Source of the DNA: Cladosporium sp. IMV 00045
Lineage: Eukaryota > Ascomycota > Dothideomycetes > Cladosporiales > Cladosporiaceae
Direction of reading: 5' to 3'
Assembly: GCA_001931905.2 (NCBI GenBank)
Contig: MSJI02000369.1
Span: 22,341 to 86,340 of the forward strand
DNA length: 64,000 bases
The notes under the pieces were generated by a model. It saw only the letters and a list, made by a program, of their open reading frames with translations, did no database searches and was not told where the DNA came from. The first letter of the stretch is position 1. Each line of letters begins with the position of its first letter. Position numbers and translations under genes: made by a program. Positions 46,187 to 56,938 of this stretch are shown in pieces.

Positions 46187-48976
46187 TTAGTCGTAGAGGT
46201 CCATGTCGCGATCGCGATCGGGGCCCTCAAGCTCCTCGAGCGCATCCTCGTCGCTCATGTCGATGTCATCGTCACCATCGCTGTCGCCGTGGTTAGGCAA
46301 GACAACAATGTGACCGTCTTCAATCTCAACGCGCGCAGTCTCGCCGTCGCGAATGGAACCGCGCAAGATGAGCACAGCAAGTCTGTTGAGGACTTCCTTC
46401 TCGATAAGACGGGCGAGAGGGCGGGCGCCGTAAGCGGGGCTGTAGCCGGCAGAGCCCAGGTAGTCTTTGACCTCTGTGGACAGGTCGATCTTGACGTCGC
46501 GACCATTGCCTTTGAGACGGCCTTGGATTTCGTCAAGGCGCACGTCGACGATCTTGCGGATTTCTCTCTTGGTGAGACGATTGAAGATGACGATGCTGGA
46601 GATGCGGTTGAGGAATTCGGGCAGGAACCAGTTGCGCAGAGACTGCATGACGAGCTCGCGAGTGGTGGGGTCGATTTTACCATCCGGCGAGGTGGGGCGA
46701 GCGAGGTGGTCGGCGCCCAAGTTGGATGTCATGACGACGATGCAGTTTCTGGCGTCGATGATGCGTCCTTGTCCGTCGGTGATGCGGCCGTCGTCCATGA
46801 GCTGCAGAAGGACGGTCAAGACTTCCTTTGCAGCCTTCTCGACTTCGTCGAAGAGAAGGATGCTGAACGGACGACGACGCAGAGCTTCGGTGAGCTGACC
46901 ACCAGCGTCGTGGCCGACGTAGCCGGGTGGAGCACCAATCATACGACTGAGCGAGTGCCTCTCCTGGTATTCTGACATGTCAAGACGAATCATCGCCTTG
47001 GAGTCGTCGAAGAGGAACTCGGCTAGTGCTTTTGTGAGCAGAGTTTTACCAGTACCGGAAGGACCACAGAACAGGAACGAAGGTGGCTGGTTCGGGTTGC
47101 TGAGACCAGATCGTTGCAGACGAATGGCGTTGGAGACAGAGGTGACGGCCTCTTTCTGACCGACAACGAGGTTGCTAAGCACCTTCTCCATCTGCAGCAG
47201 CTTCTCCTTCTCCGTAGTCTTGAGGCGAGTGACAGGAATGCCGGTCCAGCGAGCAACGATTTCATTGATCTGATCGGGACCGACGGCATCAGCGACGAGG
47301 GCCTCGCCGTGGCTGTCGTGTCGAGCCGCCTGGTCTGCGGCAAGCTTCTGCGCCTCCAGAGTCTCGATGCGAGCTTCGACATCCGGAATGGCGTAGTACT
47401 TGAGATCTGACGCAGTCGCTAGCTCGCGAGTACGCTCAGCCTCCTGCTGTTTGGTCTTCAGCTGGTCAAGCTTGATCTTCTGCTCCTGGATCTCCTTGGA
47501 CCTCTCCTTTTCACTTTCGTATTTCTCGCGCAGTGGCTTCAGGTCTTCTTCGATGTTGGCCTTCTCCGCGCGGGCTTCACCTAAACGTGCCTTGGATGCA
47601 TCATCCTTCTCACGATCGAGCGCGTGAATCTCAATCTCAAGTTGGCGCAGTTTACGCTCCATTGAGTCAAGAAGCTCCGGCTGCGATTCGCGAGCGACAC
47701 GGACAGCGGCTGCTGCCTCGTCGATCAAATCGACTGCTGAGTCCGGCAGTCTGCGCTGCGTAAGGTAGCGAGTGGCAAGGTTCGCAGCAGAGACAATGGC
47801 ACCGTCGAGGATCGTGACACCATGGTGGACCTCGTACTTTTCCTTGAGTCCACGTAGAATCGAGACAGTCTCGGCGAGGGTAGGCTCCTTGACCAAGACC
47901 TGCTGGAAACGACGCTCGAAGGCTGCGTCTTTCTCGATGTACTTTCGGTATTCGGCCAGTGTGGTTGCACCAATACAGTGCAGCTGACCACGGGCAAGCA
48001 TAGGCTTCAGCAAGTTTGCAGCATCCATGCCGCCCTCACCAGAGCTACCGGCACCCATGAGAAGGTGAATCTCGTCAACGAAGAGGACGATCATCTCTCG
48101 GCTGTCTTCGATCTCCTTGAGAACGCCCTTCATGCGCTCTTCGAACTCGCCGCGGTATTTTGAGCCGGCAACGAGCGCACCAACGTCCAGACTGAGGAGC
48201 TTGCAGGCTGCAAGTCCAGCAGGTACATCGGCGTTGACGATTCTGCTGGCCAAGCCTTCAACGACAGTCGTTTTACCGACACCGGGCTCACCAATGAGGA
48301 CGGGGTTGTTCTTGGTTCGCCTGGACAAGATTCGGACAACACGCCTGATCTCCTCCTCACGACCAATGACTGGATCGACCTTACCCTCCCTTGCCATAGC
48401 CGTCATGTCGATGGTGTATTTCTTCAGATTCTCGTTCTCTTCCTCTGCATCAGCAGTCTTGCTGTCTACCCGTCTAGTGCCACGGATCTGCTGGACTGCA
48501 GTGTCGATGAGCTTGGTGTTGGGAACATTTGCGTCTGCAAGACAGCGCTGAACGGCCGGGTCCTGTACGAGACACTGGATCAGGTGATCCACCGCGATAT
48601 AGCTATCTTTTTGCGTCTTGGACAGCTCATTCGCAGATCGCAGGACCTTTGAGAAAGCGGGTGCGACGCTGACATGTTCGGGTGGAGGATCTTGGCTGGG
48701 CGTGCGGACCAACGCCTTTTTGAGAGCGCGGTCGAGCAGCTGTACATCGCCATGCGCCTTCTCGACAACTTGTTTGAAGAGAGGGGCAGAAGCAGCGGCG
48801 TGTGAAGCGTGGGCGTGGTCGTTCTGCTGGTCCTTGCTCTCATCCGGAGAGGGTTCGAGCAGAGCTACACCCAGATGGATAGGTAGCAGTTGTGAGTGAG
48901 AGTACTGCTGAGCAAGATCTTGGGCGTCGGCCAGAGCGGCAGACGCCTTGTCGGTGAACTGCATGCCTTGAGACAT
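46187..48976 (-). CDS. HSP104: Heat shock protein Hsp104/Hsp98 (ClpB-type disaggregase)
   Basis: Intronless, 929 aa, near the usual length. It is a hexameric AAA+ unfoldase that pulls proteins out of aggregates with Hsp70 in the cytosol. Order: ClpN repeats (1-165), NBD1 with Walker A GEPGVGKT at residues 229-236 and Walker B FVDEIH, and a coiled-coil middle domain rich in Glu/Lys/Arg (about 415-540). NBD2 follows with Walker A GPSGTGKT near 636, Walker B LFDEVEKA and the sensor [10 protein letters not shown], then a C-terminal acidic tail ([17 protein letters not shown] and further Asp residues). No key residue is missing. Divergent from WDR8 with 634 bases between starts; a heat-shock-element-like site lies there. 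Confidence 0.97.
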   Translation of the reverse strand: MSQGMQFTDKASAALADAQDLAQQYSHSQLLPIHLGVALLEPSPDESKDQQNDHAHASHAAASAPLFKQVVEKAHGDVQLLDRALKKALVRTPSQDPPPEHVSVAPAFSKVLRSANELSKTQKDSYIAVDHLIQCLVQDPAVQRCLADANVPNTKLIDTAVQQIRGTRRVDSKTADAEEENENLKKYTIDMTAMAREGKVDPVIGREEEIRRVVRILSRRTKNNPVLIGEPGVGKTTVVEGLASRIVNADVPAGLAACKLLSLDVGALVAGSKYRGEFEERMKGVLKEIEDSREMIVLFVDEIHLLMGAGSSGEGGMDAANLLKPMLARGQLHCIGATTLAEYRKYIEKDAAFERRFQQVLVKEPTLAETVSILRGLKEKYEVHHGVTILDGAIVSAANLATRYLTQRRLPDSAVDLIDEAAAAVRVARESQPELLDSMERKLRQLEIEIHALDREKDDASKARLGEARAEKANIEEDLKPLREKYESEKERSKEIQEQKIKLDQLKTKQQEAERTRELATASDLKYYAIPDVEARIETLEAQKLAADQAARHDSHGEALVADAVGPDQINEIVARWTGIPVTRLKTTEKEKLLQMEKVLSNLVVGQKEAVTSVSNAIRLQRSGLSNPNQPPSFLFCGPSGTGKTLLTKALAEFLFDDSKAMIRLDMSEYQERHSLSRMIGAPPGYVGHDAGGQLTEALRRRPFSILLFDEVEKAAKEVLTVLLQLMDDGRITDGQGRIIDARNCIVVMTSNLGADHLARPTSPDGKIDPTTRELVMQSLRNWFLPEFLNRISSIVIFNRLTKREIRKIVDVRLDEIQGRLKGNGRDVKIDLSTEVKDYLGSAGYSPAYGARPLARLIEKEVLNRLAVLILRGSIRDGETARVEIEDGHIVVLPNHGDSDGDDDIDMSDEDALEELEGPDRDRDMDLYD

Positions 48977-49310
48977 GGCTAAGAGTTTTTGGGTGTAACA
49001 GTAGTAAAGTTGCGATGTGAGAGTGTTTCGTATATGTGTAGTTGGAAGTTGGCGGTGATGAGGCTTTCAGCCTTGTTTCGTAGTGCGGGGGATCGCAATC
49101 GCAAAGTCAATGTGACAAGTTTGTTGTGCTGTGTACAGATGAGATGGCAGAAGGATTGGGGTTGTCAGTCCAGATTTATGTCTTCTTGTCAAGCAGCAGG
49201 CAATCCTTGTCGACGGCCTCGACGAAGCACCTCGAGTATACCAGTCCCGCCGGTGCCCAACCGGAATCGCCCAGTAACGTCTCGAGCTTTCTGGCTGCTC
49301 CGACGTCACC

Positions 49311-49323
49311 TTCTCGGAGCTTC
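49311..49323. promoter_or_regulatory. Putative heat-shock element
   Basis: TTCTCGGAGCTTC fits alternating nTTCnnGAAn units with one mismatch (GGA for GAA). It lies 335 bases upstream of the HSP104 ATG in the promoter shared with WDR8. Position and gene fit Hsf1 control; binding is inferred. Confidence 0.4.
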
Positions 49324-49610
49324 CATGCTTGAGTGCGATTAAGGTTCGAAAGGAACGGCCCGCCGCTTATCGTCTGGCTCGTGCAGTGTAAGTGAAGGAT
49401 CTCAGTCCGTATACCACCAGCCGTAGGCGATATCCACACAATTCGCGTGGCGGCCACTTCCGCACCGGCATCATGATGAACCTTTCATGAGATCACATTG
49501 ATGTGAAATTGATTTTAGGATTCTAGGATTCTCTAATCGGCCGCTACCTTCCGGCGGGGTTAATCCAGCTAGGCAATTGTTTGTTTACTCCGCCCGATCA
49601 ACCAACGAGG

Positions 49611-51242
49611 ATGGAAGCTATTGAACGACTTCTCGGATCTGGCGCAGCAATTTCACCATCCGGAGACCTTCTTGCATGTGTGGCAGAGGGCAAACTGAAA
49701 ATATGCTATGTGCAAGCACCTGAGCGCACTGCGGATTTCAAAATTCGCCTGCAGTCGAAAGACGTCTCGTCAATCAAATGGTCAGACAACAACGCCCGAG
49801 TGTTGCTATCTTCCACGCAGTCTGTGGAAGTGCTCGATCTGGACGATGAATCCCATCGCATACGGCTAGATAATGGAAGTGGTGGACTTGGCCGCTTCAT
49901 ATCGGCGGATTTTGTTGGGAATGACCATCTTCTCACAACTTGGGAATTCGGCCGAGCAAAGCTTTGGGATCTTGTCACTGGCAAAGGGGTTGAACTTGGA
50001 GAATTCAAAACCAAATCCGAGGGCCGCACATGGGCACCTCGTCCAAGCAATGATGGATCGTCCCAGGTTCTAGCATTCCTGTCACGATCTCAGGCACAGG
50101 ATCAAGTAACCATTCATTTCCCTTCGACTTTGCGGACAATGGAACCTACTACGATCAGTACAGCAGATGCCCGGAACATCTCATGGTCGCCCGATGGCCG
50201 CTGGATTAGCGTTCTCGACACCGCACACGCACATCCAGGCTTGTTGATTCTGACACCCGATGGACAACCATTCCGATCATATCCTACACCAGCACAAGAA
50301 TCCGACGAGAACCTTGATCTTGGAATGAAAGCCATCACATGGTCTTCCGACTCTCGTCTCCTGGCCATATCGAGCCACGAAAACACCATCACACTCTTGA
50401 ATACCAAGACGTTCACTCCCCTGGCCGTCGTCGAGCACAGCACAACGATCGACCAACGAGCGGTTGCACCTCTAGAACAAGCAATCATCTGGCAAGAATC
50501 AGTATCAGCATCGAACGCTCGCACATACGCCACGTCCCCACAACCGGTATCGCCTCCCGTCTCTCGCGCAAAACCCAGCACAGAGCCGTCAGACGCCGGA
50601 GTGGCAGAAGCCCGCTTCAGCGCAGACGGACGCTACCTCGCGACCCGCGACGAGAACATGCTGAGCACCGTCTGGATCTGGGACACGAGTACATTGCGCG
50701 CTCACGCCATTCTGATCCAACACAATAACGTCCGACGCATGCACTGGCATCCCACGAGGAAGGATCTACTGCTGCTAGACTGCAACGACAACATCGCATA
50801 TCTCTTCAACGCCTCCTCCGACCAGCCGCCAACACCTATCGAAGCCACGCTATCAGTGACGCCACTCTTCTCATTCGCCGCTAGTAAATCAGAAGACTCC
50901 AAGCCCGTCGTCCTCGCCGCGACAAGAACGTCTTTCACTCTGATTTTCCCAGAAGGCAAAGACGAAGTCAGAGACGTAGCAAGATCCACTCAGCAAGCAT
51001 CCGATGTCGATACCGATGCCGGTGCCGACGCCGATGGTGATATGGAAGACTCGCTCTTCGAAGTCTTAACAGGCAGGACCCCAGCCCCAGCCAAAACGCA
51101 GCCTTCATACACCGAGCAAGTGGACCTTGATGCAGATCTGGAGGGGGATACGGCGGGGCTTGAAGATACTTTTAGAGAGAAGAGGAAGGACGAGAGCTCG
51201 CCTATGCCGCCGGATCCGTTGGATGATAGTGAGATTTTCTGA
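49611..51242 (+). CDS. wdr8: WD-repeat protein Wdr8/WRAP73
   Basis: Intronless, 543 aa. The WD repeats are loosely conserved but follow the WRAP73 order: an opening blade with ISPSGDLLACVAEGKLKI, then SIKWSDNNARVLL, LTTWEFGRAKLWDL, ISWSPDGRWISVLD, AITWSSDSRLLAISSHENTI, ARFSADGRYLATRDE and WIWDTSTLRAHAIL. The acidic C-terminal 70 residues vary. In fission yeast and in animals Wdr8 acts at spindle poles/centrosomes with Msd1/SSX2IP; that role is carried over from those species. The start at 49611 is the first in-frame ATG. Confidence 0.85.
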   Translation: MEAIERLLGSGAAISPSGDLLACVAEGKLKICYVQAPERTADFKIRLQSKDVSSIKWSDNNARVLLSSTQSVEVLDLDDESHRIRLDNGSGGLGRFISADFVGNDHLLTTWEFGRAKLWDLVTGKGVELGEFKTKSEGRTWAPRPSNDGSSQVLAFLSRSQAQDQVTIHFPSTLRTMEPTTISTADARNISWSPDGRWISVLDTAHAHPGLLILTPDGQPFRSYPTPAQESDENLDLGMKAITWSSDSRLLAISSHENTITLLNTKTFTPLAVVEHSTTIDQRAVAPLEQAIIWQESVSASNARTYATSPQPVSPPVSRAKPSTEPSDAGVAEARFSADGRYLATRDENMLSTVWIWDTSTLRAHAILIQHNNVRRMHWHPTRKDLLLLDCNDNIAYLFNASSDQPPTPIEATLSVTPLFSFAASKSEDSKPVVLAATRTSFTLIFPEGKDEVRDVARSTQQASDVDTDAGADADGDMEDSLFEVLTGRTPAPAKTQPSYTEQVDLDADLEGDTAGLEDTFREKRKDESSPMPPDPLDDSEIF

Positions 51243-52575
51243 GGGCGGAAAGGGTAGTGGATCTATGGACATCAGGTTAGATACTCACGGGCCGCCAGTC
51301 GCTTGGGCTATAACCAAGTACAGCGCTCAGCACAGGCCTTGCGCGAGAGGCAACAGCGACGAAATCATCATCTCTCTGTAGCGCACAACGCGGCCGTTCG
51401 AAAGGATGGAAAGATCAGAGTCACATCTCAGAACCCGGCCCCGAGCTGCGAAACAGCTTGAAATGATACCTCAAAGTTTCATAAACAACGTTTGGCATGA
51501 GCAACAATCGACTTTCACACAACTTTGCATGCATCCCAGTCAGATTTTGAAATGGGTACATCGTATCTATTGTGTAACTGTCATCATTCCTCTTCATATA
51601 CAACTTCGACGCTATTGTACAAAATCTCTCCCAACAATCAATTGGCAAAGCATCGCCTCTTTACCCCATCGTCATTGTCCGGCCCTTCGTTTCTTCCAAC
51701 GCCAAAACCTCCAGTTGCATACATGTACACGTCCTATCCCACCAATATACTTCAATCATCTTCAAAAAAGCATGAGCAGCCAATATCCCACAACCCAGTT
51801 CAACTGCAAGACCATTCCAGGAATCCAAGAAGAGCAAAAGAAGAGCAAAAGAATATGGTCAATACGAGGGTCGAACTCGCGACCTTGGCGTTATTAGCAC
51901 CACGCTCTAAACCAACTGAGCTAATCGACCAGGCTTTCATCAAGTGAATTGATGATGTAATCGTCGCCAAGATTGATAATATTAATTCATTAAAGCGATC
52001 GCTCTCGCCTCAAGCTACTTGGATGGGTAGTCCAGTTATTTCTTTTGGTATTGATTCATCGTGTGCGTGCGTGCTCCTTAGAGCTTCGCGAGTCTAGCGA
52101 AATGATGCGGTGGCGGGGGAGGTATGTTTGCCGGATGCTGAGGCAGAAGGGATTGGCGCTTTGGAGTTTGCGTGGGCCGTTGAGTGCAGCATTTCTTGCT
52201 GATGCTCGTAGCATATGTCTGCTTTCCGCATGTGTGAATGTGACTTTTCAACACGTTGTCGTGTGTTCTGCACCTCGGACCTCCTGAGCATACGCGCCGT
52301 CGACTCATAAGTGGCTTCAGTGAATGAGTGCAGACGATCCAGTGGCGGGACCTGGGCAGAAGCAAAAGCCACGCCGAAACAGGTCCGTTGCCACTGTCAA
52401 TGCGAACAGAAGGGAGAGTCCAGAATCCAAGACCATCACATATGCGCCGTGAGTCCTCCATAATAACAGGCAGTATGGCGCGCAACCCAGCATCGCCAGC
52501 CTACTCATGCACCCTTTCGTACGGCCATGGTGGTCCTTTCAAAAGGAGGATCCAAACCAGCGAGCGAAGAATCAT
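51243..52575. other. Intergenic holding one tRNA gene
   Basis: Apart from the tRNA at 51856-51930 I see no gene. The 3' part has short ORFs on both strands without domains. Confidence 0.5.
51856..51930 (-). tRNA. tRNA-Ile (anticodon AAU)
   Basis: Read on the minus strand the 75 bases fold into a cloverleaf. The acceptor stem GGTCGAT pairs with ATTGACC, with one G-U and discriminator A. The D arm carries AGTTGG, the anticodon arm is TGGTG-CTAATAA-CGCCA with anticodon AAT, and the T arm is GCGAG-TTCGACC-CTCGT. There is no intron. TTTT follows within a few bases of the 3' end (51850-51847), a Pol III terminator. The D loop has one extra T. Confidence 0.95.
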
Positions 52576-53061
52576 TCAATCCTCATAATCTACCCCTCCA
52601 AACAACCCCAGCACAACATCCAGCATCGGCCCACAGAGCTCGGCGAAGTCTTCATCGTCATCGCCAGACGACTCATCAACGCCACCGAAAACCCGACGGG
52701 TTCGCGTGCGAGGAGTTTCAGGCAGGATTGAGCGGCCTGGTTTCGCCGATGAGATTTGATTGTTGGTCGCGTAGTTGGGGAGGTTGCTGGTGCGATGCGT
52801 GCGAGTCGATGACGACGATGGCGGTGAGATGGTGTTTGATGTCGATGATGCTTTGATGGGATTGTTGGTTGAGGGGAAGAAAGGACGGGCGGTGGGACGA
52901 CGGCATGTGCATGTGTTGGCTGATTCGTATGAAGGGATTGCCACGGATGATGGTAGGGGAGAAGTGGTGTTGTTGCTATCGTTTGTTTGCTGGCAGCACA
53001 ACAATCGTTGGCGGCGGACAGGGCGGTGTCGGACTCGTTTGCGGTTATGTCTATCTCCCAT
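52576..53061 (-). CDS. Doubtful small hypothetical protein, 161 aa
   Basis: Open from an ATG at 53061 (another in-frame ATG at 53091) to a stop at 52576. It is Ser/Thr/Pro/Asn rich with a basic start (RKRVRHRPVRRQR) and an acidic end (GGVDESSGDDDEDFAELCG, then GLFGGVDYED). There is no recognised domain. The polar ends and the lack of a better frame favour a real gene, but composition alone could produce it. Not in any evident operon-like or shared-promoter arrangement. Confidence 0.4.
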   Translation of the reverse strand: MGDRHNRKRVRHRPVRRQRLLCCQQTNDSNNTTSPLPSSVAIPSYESANTCTCRRPTARPFFPSTNNPIKASSTSNTISPPSSSSTRTHRTSNLPNYATNNQISSAKPGRSILPETPRTRTRRVFGGVDESSGDDDEDFAELCGPMLDVVLGLFGGVDYED

Positions 53062-53091
53062 GGTAATATGTGCGAGCTGTTTGTTGTACAA

Positions 53092-54094
53092 GCGCTGAAT
53101 TGCAGACGAAAAAGCAAAGAAAGGAGAAACAGGATGTATGATATATGATATACGGCAAAGACAGTTGTGAAGTAGAAGTAGAGAGAGTAGGTAATAACAA
53201 ACCTACATCGGAGACGAGGTATCTACCTTCTTTTATCTAGTACCTAGTAGATCCAAGAAAGCAAAGCCGTTACATGAATTCGCCACCGCGGCGCCATCGA
53301 TACCGCGCCGACCGACACATCGAAATATTCGTCACGAGGTTTATCGGGCATCATCATGTCTGCATGCCCGAAGAACGCAAGAAAGTATCCTAGATGGTGT
53401 GCTGTCCCGCCAGAGTAGAGTCACCTTCTAGGCGGGTGGACACGGCTTGCCTGGCTAGCGATGTCGGGCGAGACCGTGAGTCACCCGCCAACATTGGGAT
53501 GTCTCGATGTCGAGAGGCTTCATGGGCCGCTTGGCGTCGGAGATGGGAGAGGCTGCAAGTGATGACAGGATTCCTCCTTTCTCTGAACCATAGTTCTTTT
53601 CATGGTGATTCATCGTATTGGCGGTCGTGAGCGAATGCGCGCAGGATGTGAGATGTTGTTGTTTTGCGGTGGTTGCAATGAGGAAAGCGCCGGTGTCCGC
53701 AGCGCCGCAAATAATGGGCATGGCTTTAATTTGGAGGTACCAAGGTATTGTTGCGTAAGCATACAATATATGGCATACTTTGTGAGCAATAAAGATGAAG
53801 ATGATACACTCAAGACAATCACAGAATACGTGAATTGTAATAAAAGCAAAAATTGATTTAGTCATTAGGGTCATTAAGCTACTTTTTGTTTCTTTTCTGG
53901 TAAACGCCAAAACAAAGTCATCGTTCTGAGTCGGACCTCAACGATGCCACTCATTCTGTACGAGCGAGTTCCGTCCCGTTCAGCCGCATGTCTTGCGAGA
54001 CATCAACGCGGCGCGTTCTGTTCTTCCCTTGTCGCCGACCGCAGGCAGCACACCCACCAGAACCAGACTTGCTGGGAAGTCATGGACCCTTCGT
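53092..54094. other. Intergenic, 1 kb
   Basis: Only short ORFs on both strands, none convincing. Confidence 0.5.
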
Positions 54095-54688
54095 TCAACG
54101 CTTCGCGATAGTACGGTCGATGGGCGCGGTGACATCGCCCGATTGCGAGCAACTCTGACCACCCTCGACAGCCTCGCAGCAGAAGACTGTGCTGTCGAAC
54201 TGGGCCTTGCCGAAGATGGTGACGCGGTCATATGGCGGGTCGCCGACGCTGGGGAAGAGTTCAGTATCAGCTGACTGTCGAGAAAGAACATGACTCTGAA
54301 AGAGAATCATTCGCCTGACTCACCTGGGATCCTGGAAAGTGCTCTTGACCTCGAGCGTGAAACCCTCCTCCCAAGAGTCGAATTCCGTCAAGTGCCAGCC
54401 GAAAGCGGTGTCATCGCACGGCTCGTACACGGCCGAGGGCCAGCCGGAAGACTCGTAGGCCCAGGAGCCGGAGCAGACGGCGGTGGAGTTGGCGAGAGGG
54501 TCCGGGTTGTAGATGTTGAAGGAGAAGGCGACGTCGGCGCCCTCTTTGCGCTCGACGGTGAGGTTGCTGAGCTGGAACGGGGTGCCGGCGAATTTCTGCT
54601 GGACTTGCACCTCCCTGGGCGCTGGGAGGGCGGTCACCGTGGTGGCGAGGAGTGCGGAGGCGGAGGCGACGAGGGTGGTGAATTGCAT
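54095..54688 (-). CDS. Small secreted cysteine-containing protein
   Basis: Two exons on the minus strand, 54688-54324 and 54248-54095, giving 172 aa; donor GTGAGT, acceptor CAG. The N-terminus MQFTTLVASASALLATTVTA is a clear signal peptide, likely cut near residue 20. The mature part is beta-rich in appearance with five cysteines (VCSG, PCDD, FCCEA, SCSQ) and ends in a basic AKR. Size, secretion signal and cysteines are those of fungal small secreted or effector-like proteins; it faintly resembles the Alt a 1-like (AA1-like) family, which I cannot confirm. Confidence 0.75.
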
Positions 54689-56938
54689 GGTGGCGGTGAT
54701 GGGTTGTTTGGTGGTTTATGTTTGGTGTTGATTATTTAGGTAGTTGCAATGGATTGGGAATGTATTGATTGGGAGTGTTGTTGTTGTGTCGTTTGAGCAA
54801 CAATGAGTCGATTTGGTGTTTCAGATATTAGGTGCAAGAGCAGCAGTCAAAGGCAGGTGCGAGAGAGCAAACGAGCAAAGGCACGTGGTGCTGGCTGACA
54901 AACAGATGTATGCAGGAGTGACGTCTGAAAAGATTCACAGGTGGATTAGGTGCAAGGTAAAGTAGTTGCGCGTGCAATATGATTGACAAGAAGATCGCTG
55001 GAATGCGAGGCTAAAGAACGCAGGTCAAGCATGAGGAAGGAAGGTGCAGTATTTATCTACGAGCATATACCTCCCAGATACTATTACTATTCTCGCATCG
55101 ACGAGCACGATTCCCCAATATTCGCGTCGCGCGTTACACTCTACGCTCCACTACTTACGACGTCGCATCCCCCTTCTTGCTACAACGGTCTGTCGCGGAA
55201 TAGTGATCGTGGTACAACGTGCGTTGATCGTCAGGTACGGCAACCGTGATGACGGAACTTGCGCACCCAGACGCCAAGAAAGGAGTCAATTCAAGCAGCG
55301 ATTCGGGAATCGTTTGGCTATTTCGAAACACTGAAACGATAGGCATGTTGATCCTACAAAGATAGCACTGCGAGCTTGAATCGTCACGGCGGCGATGCTT
55401 TAATCGCTACTCTATATGAAAAAAGAGGCGCAGTTAGTACAATGTCGACCGCAGCTCAACACTTCAATGCGGGATGCGATAATAGCGTGCGCATGGTTAC
55501 TCGCAGTCTCGCCTCGCAGTCTCAACCCGAAAATGTGCGACAGACCAAGGCTTCAAGCGTATCAATGGAGGACGTGTGTTCCCCGACCAGGAGTGTCGCC
55601 AATGCATCAGTGTATCCCGTCGTCCCCGAGACAGCGTGGAGTAGTTGAGGCGACGGCCTTGCTCCTGAAACTGGAGCGATAGCGTGAAGGAACCCGGTCC
55701 GTTGAACATGAGGCTCATGCGGTGCAAGAAGACTTGTGAAACTTGCAATTCCTACCATGGCGGCGGTACTCTACCCTAAGAGAAAGACGTGCTGGACGGT
55801 CGACCTTCAGAACCACAGAACTACTACAGCGTGTCACGTCAGAGGGCCTAAAGGGACCGGCACATGCATCCCATGTTCAATCTCAGCCGGCGGATGCGGA
55901 GGTGCAGACACCATCACGCATATTCTCCGGCGTGACCTATTCTTGGACCGGCCATCCCAGTATCAGCGGTGGGGGGTAAATGAAGATGTGAAGGCCAAGA
56001 CGACAGGGGTTCCCTTTTCAGACTGCGACAAAAGGGTTTGGAGGCTCGCAGCCACTTCGGTATAGGGGTTGCGGGTCGAATCAGCAGCCGCAAGCGTCAT
56101 TGAAGAGTGATGTCTGAGGTGATGAGACTAGATGAAAACATCTTGCTTGTTGAGAGCCTTTTCCATCTCGTCCATTCATTCACATATCTGTTCATCCCGT
56201 GGCTTTTCACCCTGCAGCGACGCTCGTCTCATGTCAGCCGGACTAGCGAACAACGAACGCAGGGAGAGGCTAGGCTAGCAGCCTGGGGGAGGATTGCGAG
56301 ATTATGCTCGCCCACTAGAGGGAAGATGGATCACGCTTCGGCACGAGACGCGGGCATGTAGAGGAGCAGATTGGTGGGAGCAGTGGGCTGGTATAGGGTC
56401 GAGCAAGCCATAGGAGAAGGTAAGTCGCGCCTTGCGCATGGCGGCCACGGTCAGCGTGCGGCTTGCAGTAATAATGATCTGGTAGTGGGTGGTAGAGGTA
56501 GGCAACCCTGTCATCACTGTTGATATCTCAGGGCTGGCTGGCCCGTCGTCGCTGCTGCTGCTCTGAGGCACTACCTACTACTGTACTATACCGAAACACC
56601 CTGACACCCCGGACCTACCTACTACTCCCTACCTCCTACCTACAAGGTACCTACATACAGATTCCTATCGGTGAGCTGGCAACAAGCGACGCTCCAGTGA
56701 GATATGCGCCGGGGGCTTGCATGAGCCGCCCGCAGTTGCCAGTGTTGCGAATCCCTTTTGACGTGATTTGATTTGATGCTTCCTGTCTGGACGACCTAGC
56801 GGATGCCGAGCAGAGCAGAGCGTTGGTCGACACCCAAGCTAAGACCCACGCCAAACAACGTCTGCCCGCCTGTCCGTCGAGTGGCAGCGTGTGAGCGGCT
56901 CGAAAAAAGATCAAATCAGGCACATTATCATCATCTCA
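54689..56938. other. Intergenic, 2.2 kb
   Basis: No supported gene. Several ORFs of 80-110 codons overlap on both strands without domains. The part before 56938 is the leader of the next gene. Confidence 0.5.

Noticed and set aside
55376..56065. Cluster of 80-110 codon ORFs between the secreted protein and the 783-aa gene
   Set aside because: Overlapping frames on both strands with no domain or credible start context; expected by chance in GC-balanced DNA.
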